A stretch of 64,000 bases of DNA from DATFMH01 sp035267045 (GCA_035267045.1 DATFMH010000147.1:72989-136988), one strand, 5' to 3'; counted from the first letter of the stretch, positions 49,105-58,915 are shown. A program made the numbers and translations. Notes: generated by a model not told the origin, from the sequence alone.

Positions 49105-51039
49105 ATGCCGGATACCTTATTTGATAAAGCGGTCATAAATTTAAAAGAGATATGGGGGTTTTCTTCTTTCAGAGATAAACAGGAAGAGGCCGTCCGATCG
49201 ATATTAAATGGTGATGACACCCTGGTATTGTTTCCAACCGGGGGAGGTAAATCATTATGCTATCAATTGCCGGCTTCCGTTCTGGATGGCTTGACAATAG
49301 TAATATCTCCACTCATAGCTCTAATGCAAGATCAGATTAGCCAACTCCAGCAACTGAATATCAATGCCACTTTTATAAACAGCACGCTCCCTGATTATGA
49401 GATCGAACAAAGGTTGATTAATGCTCGTAACGGAATGTATTCCATATTATACTGTTCACCGGAACGGCTGACAACACCAACCTGGCAATATGAATTGCCC
49501 AATCTGAATATAAAACTGGTTGCCGTCGACGAGGCACATTGTATCTCGGAATGGGGACATGACTTCCGTCCGTCTTACCGTACCATTTACGATTCCTTTG
49601 AACAGGTTAAAGATGACATAACCTGGTTAGCTCTAACAGCGACAGCTACACCGGAAGTACAGGAGGATATCTGTCAATCATTGCATTTTGATGAACCGAA
49701 TATTATAAGTGGCGGCTTCGAACGTCCGAATTTGAAGTGGTGGGTAACCGAAAGTGAACAAAAATTATCAAAATTATTACAGTTATTGAGACGTGCCGGG
49801 GATGCCTCCGGGTTGATCTATGCCAATACAAGAAGAAAATGCGATCAGCTTGCTGAGATATTGAATGAAAAAGGGTATGGTGCGTTATCATATCATGCCG
49901 GTATGGAGTCTGAAGAGCGTAAAAAAGTTCAACAATCGTGGTTAGATGGCCATGTTCAATGGATTGTGGCTACCAATGCGTTCGGAATGGGAATCGATAA
50001 ACCGGATTGTCGTTATGTTTTCCATTATGACATGCCCAACTCTCTTGAAAATTATTATCAGGAGGCGGGTCGTGCAGGCCGTGACGGTAAGTTGGCTTAT
50101 CCAATATTGTTATACCGCGAAACGGATTACAGGCGTGTCAAAAAACATATAGAGCAGGCATATCCGGGCCGGGATGTGTTACAAAAAGTTTATGACGCAT
50201 TATGTGATAGTATGGATCTGGCTATTGGCGCTGTTTATGAACAGACTTTCCAGGTTGATGTTGATGAATTGGTTCGTAGAAATAAATTATCACATCGTAT
50301 TCAATTATCCGGTTTGAGAATGCTTGATCAGTTTGATGTTCTTACCATGGTATCGGACTATAAATCTTCCATAGGGACACAATTCGTGCTAAGCCACAAT
50401 GCCTTAATTGATCTCATTGATACAACAAAAAATAAAGCAAAAGCCGATTTTATAGATCAACTATTTCGATTATACGGACCAGAATCTCAACACGAAATGA
50501 TTTTCCTGGAAGATGGATATTTGTGCGATAAATTGGATAAATCATTCAATCAGATAGTCAAGGGCATGGAAATATTGCAAAATGAACAGGTCATTAATTA
50601 TGAAATACGGAATGGGAATCCCCTTGTAAACTTGCATGATTCACGTTATTCAAAACTGCCCTATACAGCGAGAATCATAGAGCAATACCGAAATATCCTT
50701 TTGAAAAAACTCGAATTTATGCATGACTATGTTAGGACAAACACGTGTCGCAGTAAGTTTATACGTACCTATTTTGGGGAAAAACGTGTACCGGGTTATT
50801 GTGGTATATGTGATGTATGTACAGAAAGAACAAAAAAGTTCACTGATGTTGTCAGGACCGAAAATGTCCGGGCGATTTATAACGCTTTGAAAGATAAACC
50901 CCTAACCAATCGTCAACTGGTAGAAAAAACGGGCATTAGAAAATATGATCTTGATCAGACCCTTAAGATGCTTTTAAAAGAAGGTATAGTTTCAACGAAT
51001 GTTAGTGAAGTTCCCGTCTTTTATCTTTCTGATTTATAG
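49105..51039 (+). CDS. recQ: RecQ family ATP-dependent DNA helicase
   Basis: A 644-residue superfamily II helicase. Walker A FPTGGGKS ends at K49-S50, DEAH is at residues 142-145 (VDEAHCISEWGHDFRPSY), followed by ALTATATP and the QEAGRAGRDG motif VI. A four-cysteine zinc segment lies near residue 570 (GYCGICDVC) and a short winged-helix ends the protein. It lacks the HRDC domain seen in the classical E. coli RecQ. It unwinds DNA in recombination and repair. Its 3' end overlaps the convergent DUF4296 gene by 38 bp. Confidence 0.93.
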   Translation: MPDTLFDKAVINLKEIWGFSSFRDKQEEAVRSILNGDDTLVLFPTGGGKSLCYQLPASVLDGLTIVISPLIALMQDQISQLQQLNINATFINSTLPDYEIEQRLINARNGMYSILYCSPERLTTPTWQYELPNLNIKLVAVDEAHCISEWGHDFRPSYRTIYDSFEQVKDDITWLALTATATPEVQEDICQSLHFDEPNIISGGFERPNLKWWVTESEQKLSKLLQLLRRAGDASGLIYANTRRKCDQLAEILNEKGYGALSYHAGMESEERKKVQQSWLDGHVQWIVATNAFGMGIDKPDCRYVFHYDMPNSLENYYQEAGRAGRDGKLAYPILLYRETDYRRVKKHIEQAYPGRDVLQKVYDALCDSMDLAIGAVYEQTFQVDVDELVRRNKLSHRIQLSGLRMLDQFDVLTMVSDYKSSIGTQFVLSHNALIDLIDTTKNKAKADFIDQLFRLYGPESQHEMIFLEDGYLCDKLDKSFNQIVKGMEILQNEQVINYEIRNGNPLVNLHDSRYSKLPYTARIIEQYRNILLKKLEFMHDYVRTNTCRSKFIRTYFGEKRVPGYCGICDVCTERTKKFTDVVRTENVRAIYNALKDKPLTNRQLVEKTGIRKYDLDQTLKMLLKEGIVSTNVSEVPVFYLSDL

Positions 51040-51427
51040 AATCAGTTTTCGTTTTACTATTTTTAGATGATTTGGATTCTTGTTTTTTTCGCAGGTCCCA
51101 AATTCTATCCCGTTCTTCGTTTAAATGATCCAGCGCTGTTTTAAGCCTTTGATGCTCTTTTTTATGATTAAGTTCATAATATTTATTACTCCGCTTAAAT
51201 TGATCAAGGGTCACGTTATAATGATTCAGGATCTTACGTCTTAAGTTTTCTGTTTTTAAAGAATCCTCATAGATGCTTTGATAACTTTTCAGAAGCTGGA
51301 ACTCAACAAGCAGGTTCTCATATTTATCTTGCGGTATGAGATCCTTTGGCTTACCGGAATCACCGCATTGGACCAGGAAAAATCCTGCAAATATGATAAA
51401 AAGTAACGGGATAACTGATGACCGCAT
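51002..51427 (-). CDS. DUF4296 lipoprotein
   Basis: A 141-residue lipoprotein: lipobox LVQC (Cys at about residue 21), then a helical domain with LIPQDKYENLLVEFQLLKS and YNVTLDQFKRSNKYYE, which match DUF4296, a Bacteroidota family without known function; the C-terminus is Lys/Ser-rich. It is convergent with recQ (38-bp overlap) and starts 3 bp after the SDR gene, so the SDR and this gene are probably one unit. Confidence 0.85.
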   Translation of the reverse strand: MRSSVIPLLFIIFAGFFLVQCGDSGKPKDLIPQDKYENLLVEFQLLKSYQSIYEDSLKTENLRRKILNHYNVTLDQFKRSNKYYELNHKKEHQRLKTALDHLNEERDRIWDLRKKQESKSSKNSKTKTDSINQKDKRRELH

Positions 51428-51430
51428 AAA

Positions 51431-52150
51431 TTAATCTTCAGGTGGCTTGGGATTTAACGGGCGCATCACAACCTCGTTAATGAGAAAGTTATCTGGTGTC
51501 TCCAGAACATGAATCAATGTATCTGCAACGTCTTCGGGTTGCAGCATATTGGCGTGAGCTTCAGATCCACCCGTATTTTTGAAAAAATTAGTGGCGGTTG
51601 AACCGGGGAATAGGCATGTAACTTTTATTTTATCATACCGAACTTCCTTCATGAGTGATTCACTGAAACCGGTTAATCCAAATTTTGAAGCATTATAACC
51701 GGATAACTGGGGATTACTTACTTTACCCGCAATAGAACCGATATTGATAATATGGTTTGTTGATTGATTTTGTTTCATCAGAGGGATGATAAGTCTGCTA
51801 AGGTAAAAGACAGCTGACAGGTTGGTTTCTACCATAGTGTGCCAATCATCAAGGCTCAATTGATCGGTTTCACTGAAAATCCCGATCCCGGCATTGTTGA
51901 TAAGTATATCCGGTAAATGTTTGCTGTTAAAGGTATGTTTAACCCAATACTCGAGTTTTTCAGCATCGGTGACATCATGTATAACAGGAATGAATTTATC
52001 TCCAATTTCCTTTTGTATTTTTTTTAGCTTTTTTTCACTACGGGCTAAACCGTAAACAGTTGAACCTTTATCAATTAAAGCTTTACTAAAAGCGGAACCG
52101 AGTCCACTGCTTGCACCTGTAACAACAGCTATTTTAGAATCTAAAATCAT
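51431..52150 (-). CDS. Short-chain dehydrogenase/reductase
   Basis: A 239-residue Rossmann enzyme: TGASSGLGSAF (cofactor glycines) near residue 11, NNAGIGIF, then catalytic Ser in GSIAGK and YNASK with Tyr and Lys. Substrate is unknown; the motif set suits NADP-type general oxidoreductases of the 3-ketoacyl reductase shape. Start ATG at 52150, 63 bp from the divergent coaX gene. Confidence 0.9.
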   Translation of the reverse strand: MILDSKIAVVTGASSGLGSAFSKALIDKGSTVYGLARSEKKLKKIQKEIGDKFIPVIHDVTDAEKLEYWVKHTFNSKHLPDILINNAGIGIFSETDQLSLDDWHTMVETNLSAVFYLSRLIIPLMKQNQSTNHIINIGSIAGKVSNPQLSGYNASKFGLTGFSESLMKEVRYDKIKVTCLFPGSTATNFFKNTGGSEAHANMLQPEDVADTLIHVLETPDNFLINEVVMRPLNPKPPED

Positions 52151-52213
52151 AGTTAAAAAAAAGTTACTTTATCTTGTAATCTCACACATTATTAGCATTA
52201 AGGTAATCAATAC

Positions 52214-52972
52214 ATGAACGAAACTGAACAGCTAAAAGATTCCGGAAAAATATTATATGTCGATATCGGAAATTCCATGATTAAAGTTAAAACTTTCAGG
52301 GATGCCAAATGGGTTGATGTGTTGCATATTCCACATAAAGATTTGCATTTATTGATAGATTATTTTTCAAAAAACATTTCCCGGTATTCTAAAATCATAT
52401 TATCCAGTGTTGTAAATGAGTTAAGCGCTAAAATACATGATATCATTTCGACGATTCAAATTTATTCTTTACATATTCAGGATATCTCTTCGGACAAGCT
52501 GGATTATGAAACGCCCGAATCACTTGGGATCGATAGGTATTTAGCGTGTGTGGGTGCTAGTTATAAATCCGGTGATGCCGTTGTCGTTATCGATGCCGGA
52601 ACAGCCTGCACAATTGATTATATGGATGTAAACAAAGTCTTTCGGGGGGGCGTGATTATGCCAGGGTTGCGAATTTTGGAAAATGGATTGCAACAATATG
52701 CACCGGCTTTACCTGCTGTCGAAAGATCAATACCTGATAAGTGGCCGGGCAAATCGACAAGTAAGTCATTACAATGGGGAATAACAGGTGTTTTCCTGGA
52801 TGCTATTAATAAGGCTTTAGATCGTTATCACAACGAATATGGTTCATTTAGACTCTGGCTGACCGGCGGAGATGCTCAACTTATTCAAAATCATATTGAC
52901 AAACGTGCCACTATCGATTCTAACCTTGTTTTTGAAGGAATGAGAATATTTGCTCAATCAATTAACGATTAA
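52214..52972 (+). CDS. coaX: Type III pantothenate kinase
   Basis: A 252-residue kinase of the ASKHA fold: YVDIGNSMIK (Asp17) near the start, TPESLGIDRYLA (family: GxDR) and VIDAGTACTIDY in the middle, and MPGLRILENGL. It phosphorylates pantothenate, the first step from pantothenate to coenzyme A, and is the third coenzyme A gene in the window after panB and coaBC. It overlaps the convergent udk gene by 4 bp. Confidence 0.95.
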   Translation: MNETEQLKDSGKILYVDIGNSMIKVKTFRDAKWVDVLHIPHKDLHLLIDYFSKNISRYSKIILSSVVNELSAKIHDIISTIQIYSLHIQDISSDKLDYETPESLGIDRYLACVGASYKSGDAVVVIDAGTACTIDYMDVNKVFRGGVIMPGLRILENGLQQYAPALPAVERSIPDKWPGKSTSKSLQWGITGVFLDAINKALDRYHNEYGSFRLWLTGGDAQLIQNHIDKRATIDSNLVFEGMRIFAQSIND

Positions 52973-53598
52973 TCAAATAATCCCAACTTACTTTTTATGA
53001 GGGAATCAACCATATCCAGAGCGACTGTATTTTCACCACCATGGGGAATGATAATATCGGCATAACGTTTGGTAGGTTCCACAAATTCCAGGTGCATAGG
53101 TCGTACAAAACGTTCGTATTGAGATAAGACACTGTCGAGTTGCCGCTCACGCTCCTGGATATCACGCCTCAGCCGGCGAAGTAAGCGAATATCATCGTCT
53201 GTATCCACAAATATTTTGATACCCATTAGATCACGCAGTTCCTTCTCGTAAAAAATGAGGATACCGTCAATTAAAATGACTTCGCATGGATAAATCTCAA
53301 AAGTCTCATCCGAACGAATATGCTTTGCAAAATTATAAATAGGTATTTCAACACTGTATCCTTCAATAAGTGCGTTGATATGACGAACCATTAATTCCGT
53401 TTCGAGCGCTGATGGGTGGTCAAAATTTTGTTTGGTGCGTTCTTCAAAGGGGAGATGTTTCAAATCACGATAATATGAGTCGTGCTGAATGAGAACAATA
53501 TTTTCCTGACCGATACGCTCTACCAAATGATTTACAACGGTAGTTTTACCGGATCCACTACCTCCGGCAACGCCAATGATTAAGGGTTTTTCTGCCAC
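52969..53598 (-). CDS. udk: Uridine kinase
   Basis: A 209-residue P-loop kinase: GVAGGSGSGKTT at residues 9-20, HDSYYRDLKHLP, NFDHPSALE, and VFVDTDDDIRLLRR in the LID region. It phosphorylates uridine and cytidine in pyrimidine salvage. Start is GTG at 53598. Not a phosphoribulokinase: the uridine-kinase segments are all present. Confidence 0.95.
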   Translation of the reverse strand: MAEKPLIIGVAGGSGSGKTTVVNHLVERIGQENIVLIQHDSYYRDLKHLPFEERTKQNFDHPSALETELMVRHINALIEGYSVEIPIYNFAKHIRSDETFEIYPCEVILIDGILIFYEKELRDLMGIKIFVDTDDDIRLLRRLRRDIQERERQLDSVLSQYERFVRPMHLEFVEPTKRYADIIIPHGGENTVALDMVDSLIKSKLGLFD

Positions 53599-53619
53599 TT
53601 TTTAAAACGGTTACTCTGC

Positions 53620-54966
53620 TTAATTAGTTGAAATATTCTGACTTTGATCGATCTGTTCTTTGTATTTCCGAACAGCTCTGAATAACGCCGAAGCCATAAT
53701 AGTCTGTCCGTATTTACTATGCAAGAACTTTTCTTCGCGTGGATTACTTATAAAACCCAATTCCACCAGAACGGCAGGCATTGAGGCATAATATAACACA
53801 ATGAAACCGGCTTGCTTGATGCCTCTGCTATGTCGATGGGCTCTGTCTTTAAACTGATGATCGATATCTTCAGCAAATTTTTCGGCATTAGACATATACC
53901 CGCTATTGGCTAATTCATATATGAGAAGCTGTTCTTCCGATAATTGAGATTTTTTATCATTGTTATCTTCCAGTTTGACCACACTATTCTCTTTCTTCAT
54001 GACTTCGTAAGCATCTTTGGTATGATGTAATCCCAGAAAATAAATTTCAGTACCATGGGCGCTTCTGGCGGGTGAAGAGTTGCAATGTATCGAAATGAAT
54101 AAATCTCCCTGCGCTTTATTGGCAATATGCCCGCGTTCCTCTAAAGGGATGAATTCGTCTTTATCCCTGGTATAAACGACTTTTACTCCGGGTAGATATT
54201 TTTTGATATAAGCTCCGAGTTTAAGAGCAACAGCCAGGGCGATATTTTTTTCTTCCACATGGTGATAACCAATCGTACCGGGGTCCTTCCCGCCATGCCC
54301 GGCATCAATGACTACCGTGTCAAATTTGATTTTCTTTTTCATCTCGTAATAAGAGGCATCTTCGGAAGAGTTGTTATCTTTTTTAGGTAAAGAGGCTACT
54401 TTTAAATTGGTATTAATACTATCTGAAGGTACCTCGAGATCACTCCACAGTACTTTGTGGATACCTTTTGTTAATAGAGATAAATCCTTTTTCGACGCTT
54501 TAGTTAATCCAACTAGCAAATCGTGTTTGTTGGCATCGGGGTAGGCAGATGCGATCATGTAATGATTCTTTTCGACATGAATATCTATCCCCGTACCATG
54601 AGGAATTACATGGAGTTTAATAGCACGTATTTCTTTATGTCGGTTTGTGATTTTTACATGATCTGTTTGCAAATCCTTTTTATAAACGGCCAACTGAATC
54701 AGGCTGTCAGACGGTTGAATAACCACAAATGAATCCGCCGGTGCCGTCATTCCAAAACGAATCACATAACCTTTGCCATCTCTTCTTTCAGCTACAGTCA
54801 CTTTTTTTAAAGCAGGTTTTTTTTGAGCAAAGACAGGTTGATTGTGAGGCAAATAGATGAAAAATAAAACCGCGAATAGAAGAACTGATATTATTTTAGT
54901 TTTTTTGAAAGATCCCAAAGTATAATAATTGTTTGTTTTACAAAAGGTATTAAACGAGGATAACAC
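53620..54966 (-). CDS. N-acetylmuramoyl-L-alanine amidase (AmiC type)
   Basis: A protein of up to 448 residues: signal peptide (helix at about 24-46, ending VFAQ), an extracytoplasmic AMIN-like beta-rich region (about 55-170), then the Amidase_3 domain. Zinc ligands are in DAGHGGKDPG, the Glu after HHVEEKN, and SIHCNSS; the catalytic Glu is in VELGFISN. It cleaves the amide bond to peptidoglycan stem peptides, in cell division or separation. The start is uncertain: GTG at 54966 (used) or TTG at 54918, which gives a better-sized signal peptide. 21 bp after the udk end. Confidence 0.9.
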   Translation of the reverse strand: MLSSFNTFCKTNNYYTLGSFKKTKIISVLLFAVLFFIYLPHNQPVFAQKKPALKKVTVAERRDGKGYVIRFGMTAPADSFVVIQPSDSLIQLAVYKKDLQTDHVKITNRHKEIRAIKLHVIPHGTGIDIHVEKNHYMIASAYPDANKHDLLVGLTKASKKDLSLLTKGIHKVLWSDLEVPSDSINTNLKVASLPKKDNNSSEDASYYEMKKKIKFDTVVIDAGHGGKDPGTIGYHHVEEKNIALAVALKLGAYIKKYLPGVKVVYTRDKDEFIPLEERGHIANKAQGDLFISIHCNSSPARSAHGTEIYFLGLHHTKDAYEVMKKENSVVKLEDNNDKKSQLSEEQLLIYELANSGYMSNAEKFAEDIDHQFKDRAHRHSRGIKQAGFIVLYYASMPAVLVELGFISNPREEKFLHSKYGQTIMASALFRAVRKYKEQIDQSQNISTN

Positions 54967-55295
54967 AGTAAAGAAATTCCCTAAACATTATTGCTATCTG
55001 ATGGTAATAATTATTAAGATACAGAATAGCATAATTATCGATTAATTTAAGGAAGATAAAAGAATATCGACAGGTTTTTATTGCAATTAACCTTTTGGAA
55101 GAGAATTTAAATAGTAAGATGATGATATGTTTTAACTGTTTGGATTATAAGGACGTATGATTACAGTTAAATTCTAAAATATAAATATCTATATATTAAA
55201 CTGTTATCCGCAAATTGCAGGATATTAATTGCTTCTTTTCATAAATTACGCGACAAGAGGATTTTTACTTAAATAACAAATGATTGAGGGAGACT
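54967..55295. other. 329-bp intergenic region with a 9-bp inverted repeat
   Basis: AT-rich and non-coding. TTTAACTGT (55131-55139) pairs perfectly with ACAGTTAAA (55163-55171) across a 23-nt spacer; a further related TTAAACTGTTA follows near 55200. The region separates the divergent amidase and M49-peptidase genes and must contain both promoters. Confidence 0.55.
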
Positions 55296-56963
55296 ATGAA
55301 ACCATTTCTGAAAAAGGTATCACCAATAATTGGGCTTTTGACATTATTCGTGTTTTTTGTCGGAAGTTCCGCAAAAGCACAAACACTAACTCCTAAGAAG
55401 GATATGCCAATAAAAGATCAGTTGAATAAATATACTGAAGTGAAACTCACCACAGATATGAGCAAATTAACGGATAATGAAAAGAAAATGATTCCGTTAC
55501 TGATCGATGCGGCAAAAGCTATGGACGATGTTTTTTGGAAAGAAGCTTATGGCAGTAAAGAAGATTTAATGAATGATCTACCTGATGATGATTATCGTGC
55601 ATTTGCTAAAATAAATTATGGACCCTGGGATCGTTTGAACAATGATGAACCGTTTGTCAATGGAATCGGTGCAAAACCTAAGGGGGCCAATTTTTATCCG
55701 GCGGATATGACGAAAAAGGAATTTGAATCTTCGCATGCACCGGGGTTAAAAAGTTTATACACTCTTGTTCGTCGTAAAGGTAATGAGACGCTATATGCGA
55801 TACCATATCATGTTGCATTTGCCAAAGAACATAAATTGGCAGCAGAAAAATTACAGGAAGCCTCTGAATATGCGGAAGATCCCGGACTAAAGAAATATCT
55901 GAATTTACGCGCTGAAGCCTTGTTGACGGATGACTATCAAGCCAGCGATTTGGCATGGCTGGATATGAAAAATAACCATTTGGATATCGTAATTGGCCCT
56001 ATTGAAACATATGAAGACCAGTTATTTGGTTATAAAGCTTCGCATGAGGCATATGTACTGGTTAAAGATCAGGTGTGGAGTCAAAAGCTGTCGAAGTATA
56101 TCAGGATGCTCCCTGATTTACAGAAAGAGTTGCCGGTAGGTACAAAATACAAACAGGAGAAACCGGGTTCCGATTCTGATCTGAATGCTTATGATGCTGT
56201 TTATTATTCCGGTGACAGTAATGCCGGCTCAAAAACCATAGCCATTAACCTGCCAAATGACGAGGAAGTTCAATTGCAAAAAGGAACCCGTCGTTTACAG
56301 CTTAAAAATGCTATGAAAGCAAAATTCGATAAGATATTGGTACCCATCGCGAATATGCTGATCGCTCCCGATCAACGTCAATATATTAGTTTCGATGCAT
56401 TTTTTAATAATACCATGTTTCATGAGGTAGCTCATGGCTTGGGAATAAAAAATACTATAAACGGTAAAGGAACCGTACGGGAGTCACTTAAAGAAAGAGC
56501 CTCGGCACTTGAAGAGGGGAAAGCCGATATTCTTGGTTTGTTCATGGTTACAAAATTGCTCGATAAAGGAGAAATCACCAATGCCACTTTGAAAGATCAT
56601 TATGTGACATTTATGGCCAGTATTTTCCGCTCTGTTCGTTTTGGCGCATCCGATGCACACGGCCGCGCCAATGTACTGCGTTTTAACTATTTCGAGGATA
56701 TGGGTGCTTTTACCCGTGACGATAAGACGGGAACTTATCGTGTTAATTTCGATAAGATGCAGGATGCCATAAACTCGCTGTCTAATAAAATTCTGACATT
56801 ACAGGGTAATGGTGATTACGATGGTGTAACAGCATGGATTGAAAAAGACGGTAAAATCGGAGACCAGTTACAAAAAGATTTGGATCGTTTATCCGAAGCC
56901 AATATCCCAACGGATATAGTTTTTGATCAAGGTTTGGCGGCATTGGGCTTACAAAAAGACTGA
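55296..56963 (+). CDS. M49-type (dipeptidyl-peptidase III-like) zinc peptidase, exported
   Basis: A 555-residue protein with a signal peptide (about 1-27, ending SAKA). The zinc motif is HEVAH (H376, E377, H380) and the second is EEGKAD (E406-E407). M49 enzymes usually have a hexapeptide HExxxH; a pentapeptide HExxH is known in a subgroup that includes the Caldithrix enzyme and plant Nudix-3 proteins, which fits the HEVAHGLGI context here. The family removes dipeptides from short peptides; the exported form suggests a periplasmic or outer-membrane role. ATG 55296 follows AGGGAG; a TTG at 55284 is also in frame. Confidence 0.85.
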   Translation: MKPFLKKVSPIIGLLTLFVFFVGSSAKAQTLTPKKDMPIKDQLNKYTEVKLTTDMSKLTDNEKKMIPLLIDAAKAMDDVFWKEAYGSKEDLMNDLPDDDYRAFAKINYGPWDRLNNDEPFVNGIGAKPKGANFYPADMTKKEFESSHAPGLKSLYTLVRRKGNETLYAIPYHVAFAKEHKLAAEKLQEASEYAEDPGLKKYLNLRAEALLTDDYQASDLAWLDMKNNHLDIVIGPIETYEDQLFGYKASHEAYVLVKDQVWSQKLSKYIRMLPDLQKELPVGTKYKQEKPGSDSDLNAYDAVYYSGDSNAGSKTIAINLPNDEEVQLQKGTRRLQLKNAMKAKFDKILVPIANMLIAPDQRQYISFDAFFNNTMFHEVAHGLGIKNTINGKGTVRESLKERASALEEGKADILGLFMVTKLLDKGEITNATLKDHYVTFMASIFRSVRFGASDAHGRANVLRFNYFEDMGAFTRDDKTGTYRVNFDKMQDAINSLSNKILTLQGNGDYDGVTAWIEKDGKIGDQLQKDLDRLSEANIPTDIVFDQGLAALGLQKD

Positions 56964-56980
56964 CAACGGATTTATCCCGG

Positions 56981-57008
56981 AAAAAGCCGGATTATAGCCG
57001 GCTTTTTT
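56981..57008. terminator. Bidirectional rho-independent terminator
   Basis: A perfect 10-bp stem AAAAAGCCGG (56981-56990) with CCGGCTTTTT (56998-57007), loop ATTATAG, T-run on the plus side and A-run on the minus side. It stops the peptidase gene and, in the other direction, the gene ending at 57009. Confidence 0.93.
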
Positions 57009-58205
57009 TTAAAACTGTGAAAAACCCCAGCTTAATTTGAGTGCCATTCCCATAGATTGTAATTTAACTCTTCCATAGCCAATATTATTTATGGGTAGCT
57101 TAAGATATGGTTCTAATCCCATACTCAGATTAGGGGTAAGTTTTCTTTCATAGGATATTTGGAAATTTACTACACTAAACCAATGCCTGTTTTGATTAGT
57201 AATACTAAGTTCTTTAGCATTCACATTGTAAGATGAAGCGTAATTGAAGTAGTAATCTTCTTTTAACATAATATATGAGGAGATTCCGCTTCCCAATGAT
57301 ATCCTGTCTTTTTTTCTATTCATAATGGTGTAAAAGATATTCAAAGGGATATCCAGTACACGACAATCGGCGTGAACCTCATCTGGTCTCCCGGGAAAAG
57401 GGTATCCTCCGTTTTTATCATATTGACTAAATGTTATGGAATATGGTTTTTTTGCATAGACAGCACCTGTACTTACCGTCCAATTTCCAAAAAGGTGAGC
57501 TGAGAGCAATACACCGATATCACCGCCTACCGAGTTGTAATGAAAATTGCCGGCTCCATTCATATCAGTGGATGCAAAAAGACTTACATTGTATTTATTC
57601 CATTTTCCTGAAGTATGCTCGTTTGTTATGAATGGGGATGATGGTGATATGTTATGTTGAGTATTAATCATTACAATATTTCCACGGTTTATTGGGGTAG
57701 TTTCGGCCTGCGCAATAATTTTTGGTTTTATAGTTGATATCTCAGATATATTTAACTGCTTTTGGGATATCCTTAGCTTTTGTTGATCGGAACTAGTGAC
57801 AGTAAGCGTATTACTTTTGTTTGCTTTTGAACCGTCGTTAATAGCTTTTTTCTTTATTTTTGTATTATTACCGGAATTTAATGGTTTGCTTTGAGTTTCC
57901 GGTGGAGGTAAGGTCGGTTTTGACGGAGAGGGTAATACCGCCTGCACGTTACCTGTTGGAGATGAGTTCTTCCCATTGATACTAATCCAGTTAATAATTA
58001 ACCATGAACTTAAAAATACTAATAATAAGACCGCAGCTGCACTTAACATACGTGACCAGAAAATTTTCGTAGATCGTCTGTTTAGTTTTTCTTCAAGTGC
58101 ATGCCAATCATTTTCCCTGAACTCAATATGATTTTCACCATCTTCCAATTTCTTTCTGAAGATGTTGTCAATATTATCATCAAACTTTTTCATATTATAA
58201 TTCAT
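57009..58205 (-). CDS. Membrane-anchored protein with anti-sigma-like N-terminus and beta-barrel-like C-terminus
   Basis: A 398-residue protein. Residues 1-48 form a charged domain (with ENDWHALEEKLNRRS) before one strong helix (about 50-72); a Pro/Ser/Lys/Thr-rich linker follows (about 75-190), then a beta-strand-rich region with alternating aromatic residues (about 200-398) ending in Phe. This pairing of a cytoplasmic domain plus helix with a barrel-like end is seen beside ECF sigma genes in Bacteroidota. It overlaps the upstream sigma gene by 11 bp, so an anti-sigma role for the N-terminus is likely but unproven. Start is one of two near Met codons. Confidence 0.7.
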   Translation of the reverse strand: MNYNMKKFDDNIDNIFRKKLEDGENHIEFRENDWHALEEKLNRRSTKIFWSRMLSAAAVLLLVFLSSWLIINWISINGKNSSPTGNVQAVLPSPSKPTLPPPETQSKPLNSGNNTKIKKKAINDGSKANKSNTLTVTSSDQQKLRISQKQLNISEISTIKPKIIAQAETTPINRGNIVMINTQHNISPSSPFITNEHTSGKWNKYNVSLFASTDMNGAGNFHYNSVGGDIGVLLSAHLFGNWTVSTGAVYAKKPYSITFSQYDKNGGYPFPGRPDEVHADCRVLDIPLNIFYTIMNRKKDRISLGSGISSYIMLKEDYYFNYASSYNVNAKELSITNQNRHWFSVVNFQISYERKLTPNLSMGLEPYLKLPINNIGYGRVKLQSMGMALKLSWGFSQF

Positions 58206-58782
58206 TCGAATTTATTTTCCGGATTTTTTTATGTGTTTCTTCAGCCAGCCGGGACTCACTGAGTATCATATCCTGTAATCTTTGCCTGGCTTTAAACAAG
58301 TTTGATTTTGAAGTTCCTATACTGATATCAAGAATTTCAGATATTTCTTTATGTGTATAACCATCAATGGCATATAAATTAAATACAGTTCTGTATGCAG
58401 GTGTTAAACGTTGGATAAAGGCCAGTATATCCTGATAAGCCAGCTTCCCCACGATAACTGCCCCATCAGTGAATGTACCGGCCTTTCCAAGATCGTCAAA
58501 TTGGTTCGTTTTCAAATTTGCACGGTAATAGTCGATTGCTGCATTTGTCATTATTTTGCCAATCCAAGGTTTAAAAGGCTTGCCAGTATCATAATTCCGG
58601 ATATTAGTAAGGACTTTAAAAAAACCTTCATTCAATATTTCAGAGGCTTCATACCTGTTACAGGCATAGCGTAAACATATCGACATAGCAAAGCCATAGT
58701 ATGCTTTATATAGCCCTTTTTGACTTGAACGATCCTGTTTTTTGCACCCTGTTATCAGATGCTGTAATCCTCTGTCAATCAT
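58195..58782 (-). CDS. ECF-type RNA polymerase sigma factor
   Basis: A 195-residue sigma-70 family protein with region 2 (about residues 17-90, including YDTGKPFKPWIGKIMTNAAIDYYR) and region 4 (about 120-185, with LTPAYRTVFNLYAIDGYTHKEISEILDISIGTSKSNLFKARQRL-type helix-turn-helix). It directs RNA polymerase to a special set of promoters. Its end overlaps the membrane protein gene at 57009, its likely partner. Start ATG at 58782. Confidence 0.93.
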   Translation of the reverse strand: MIDRGLQHLITGCKKQDRSSQKGLYKAYYGFAMSICLRYACNRYEASEILNEGFFKVLTNIRNYDTGKPFKPWIGKIMTNAAIDYYRANLKTNQFDDLGKAGTFTDGAVIVGKLAYQDILAFIQRLTPAYRTVFNLYAIDGYTHKEISEILDISIGTSKSNLFKARQRLQDMILSESRLAEETHKKIRKINSNEL

Positions 58783-58915
58783 GTGGGGATACTTATATTA
58801 GCTCAGTAGCTATTTTATTATGACATACTACACATTGATAATGCTTGTTATATGAACATCTTATTGTTAATATTCGGATTATTTCTTAAAGAAACATGTA
58901 GATGTTAGGTTTATA

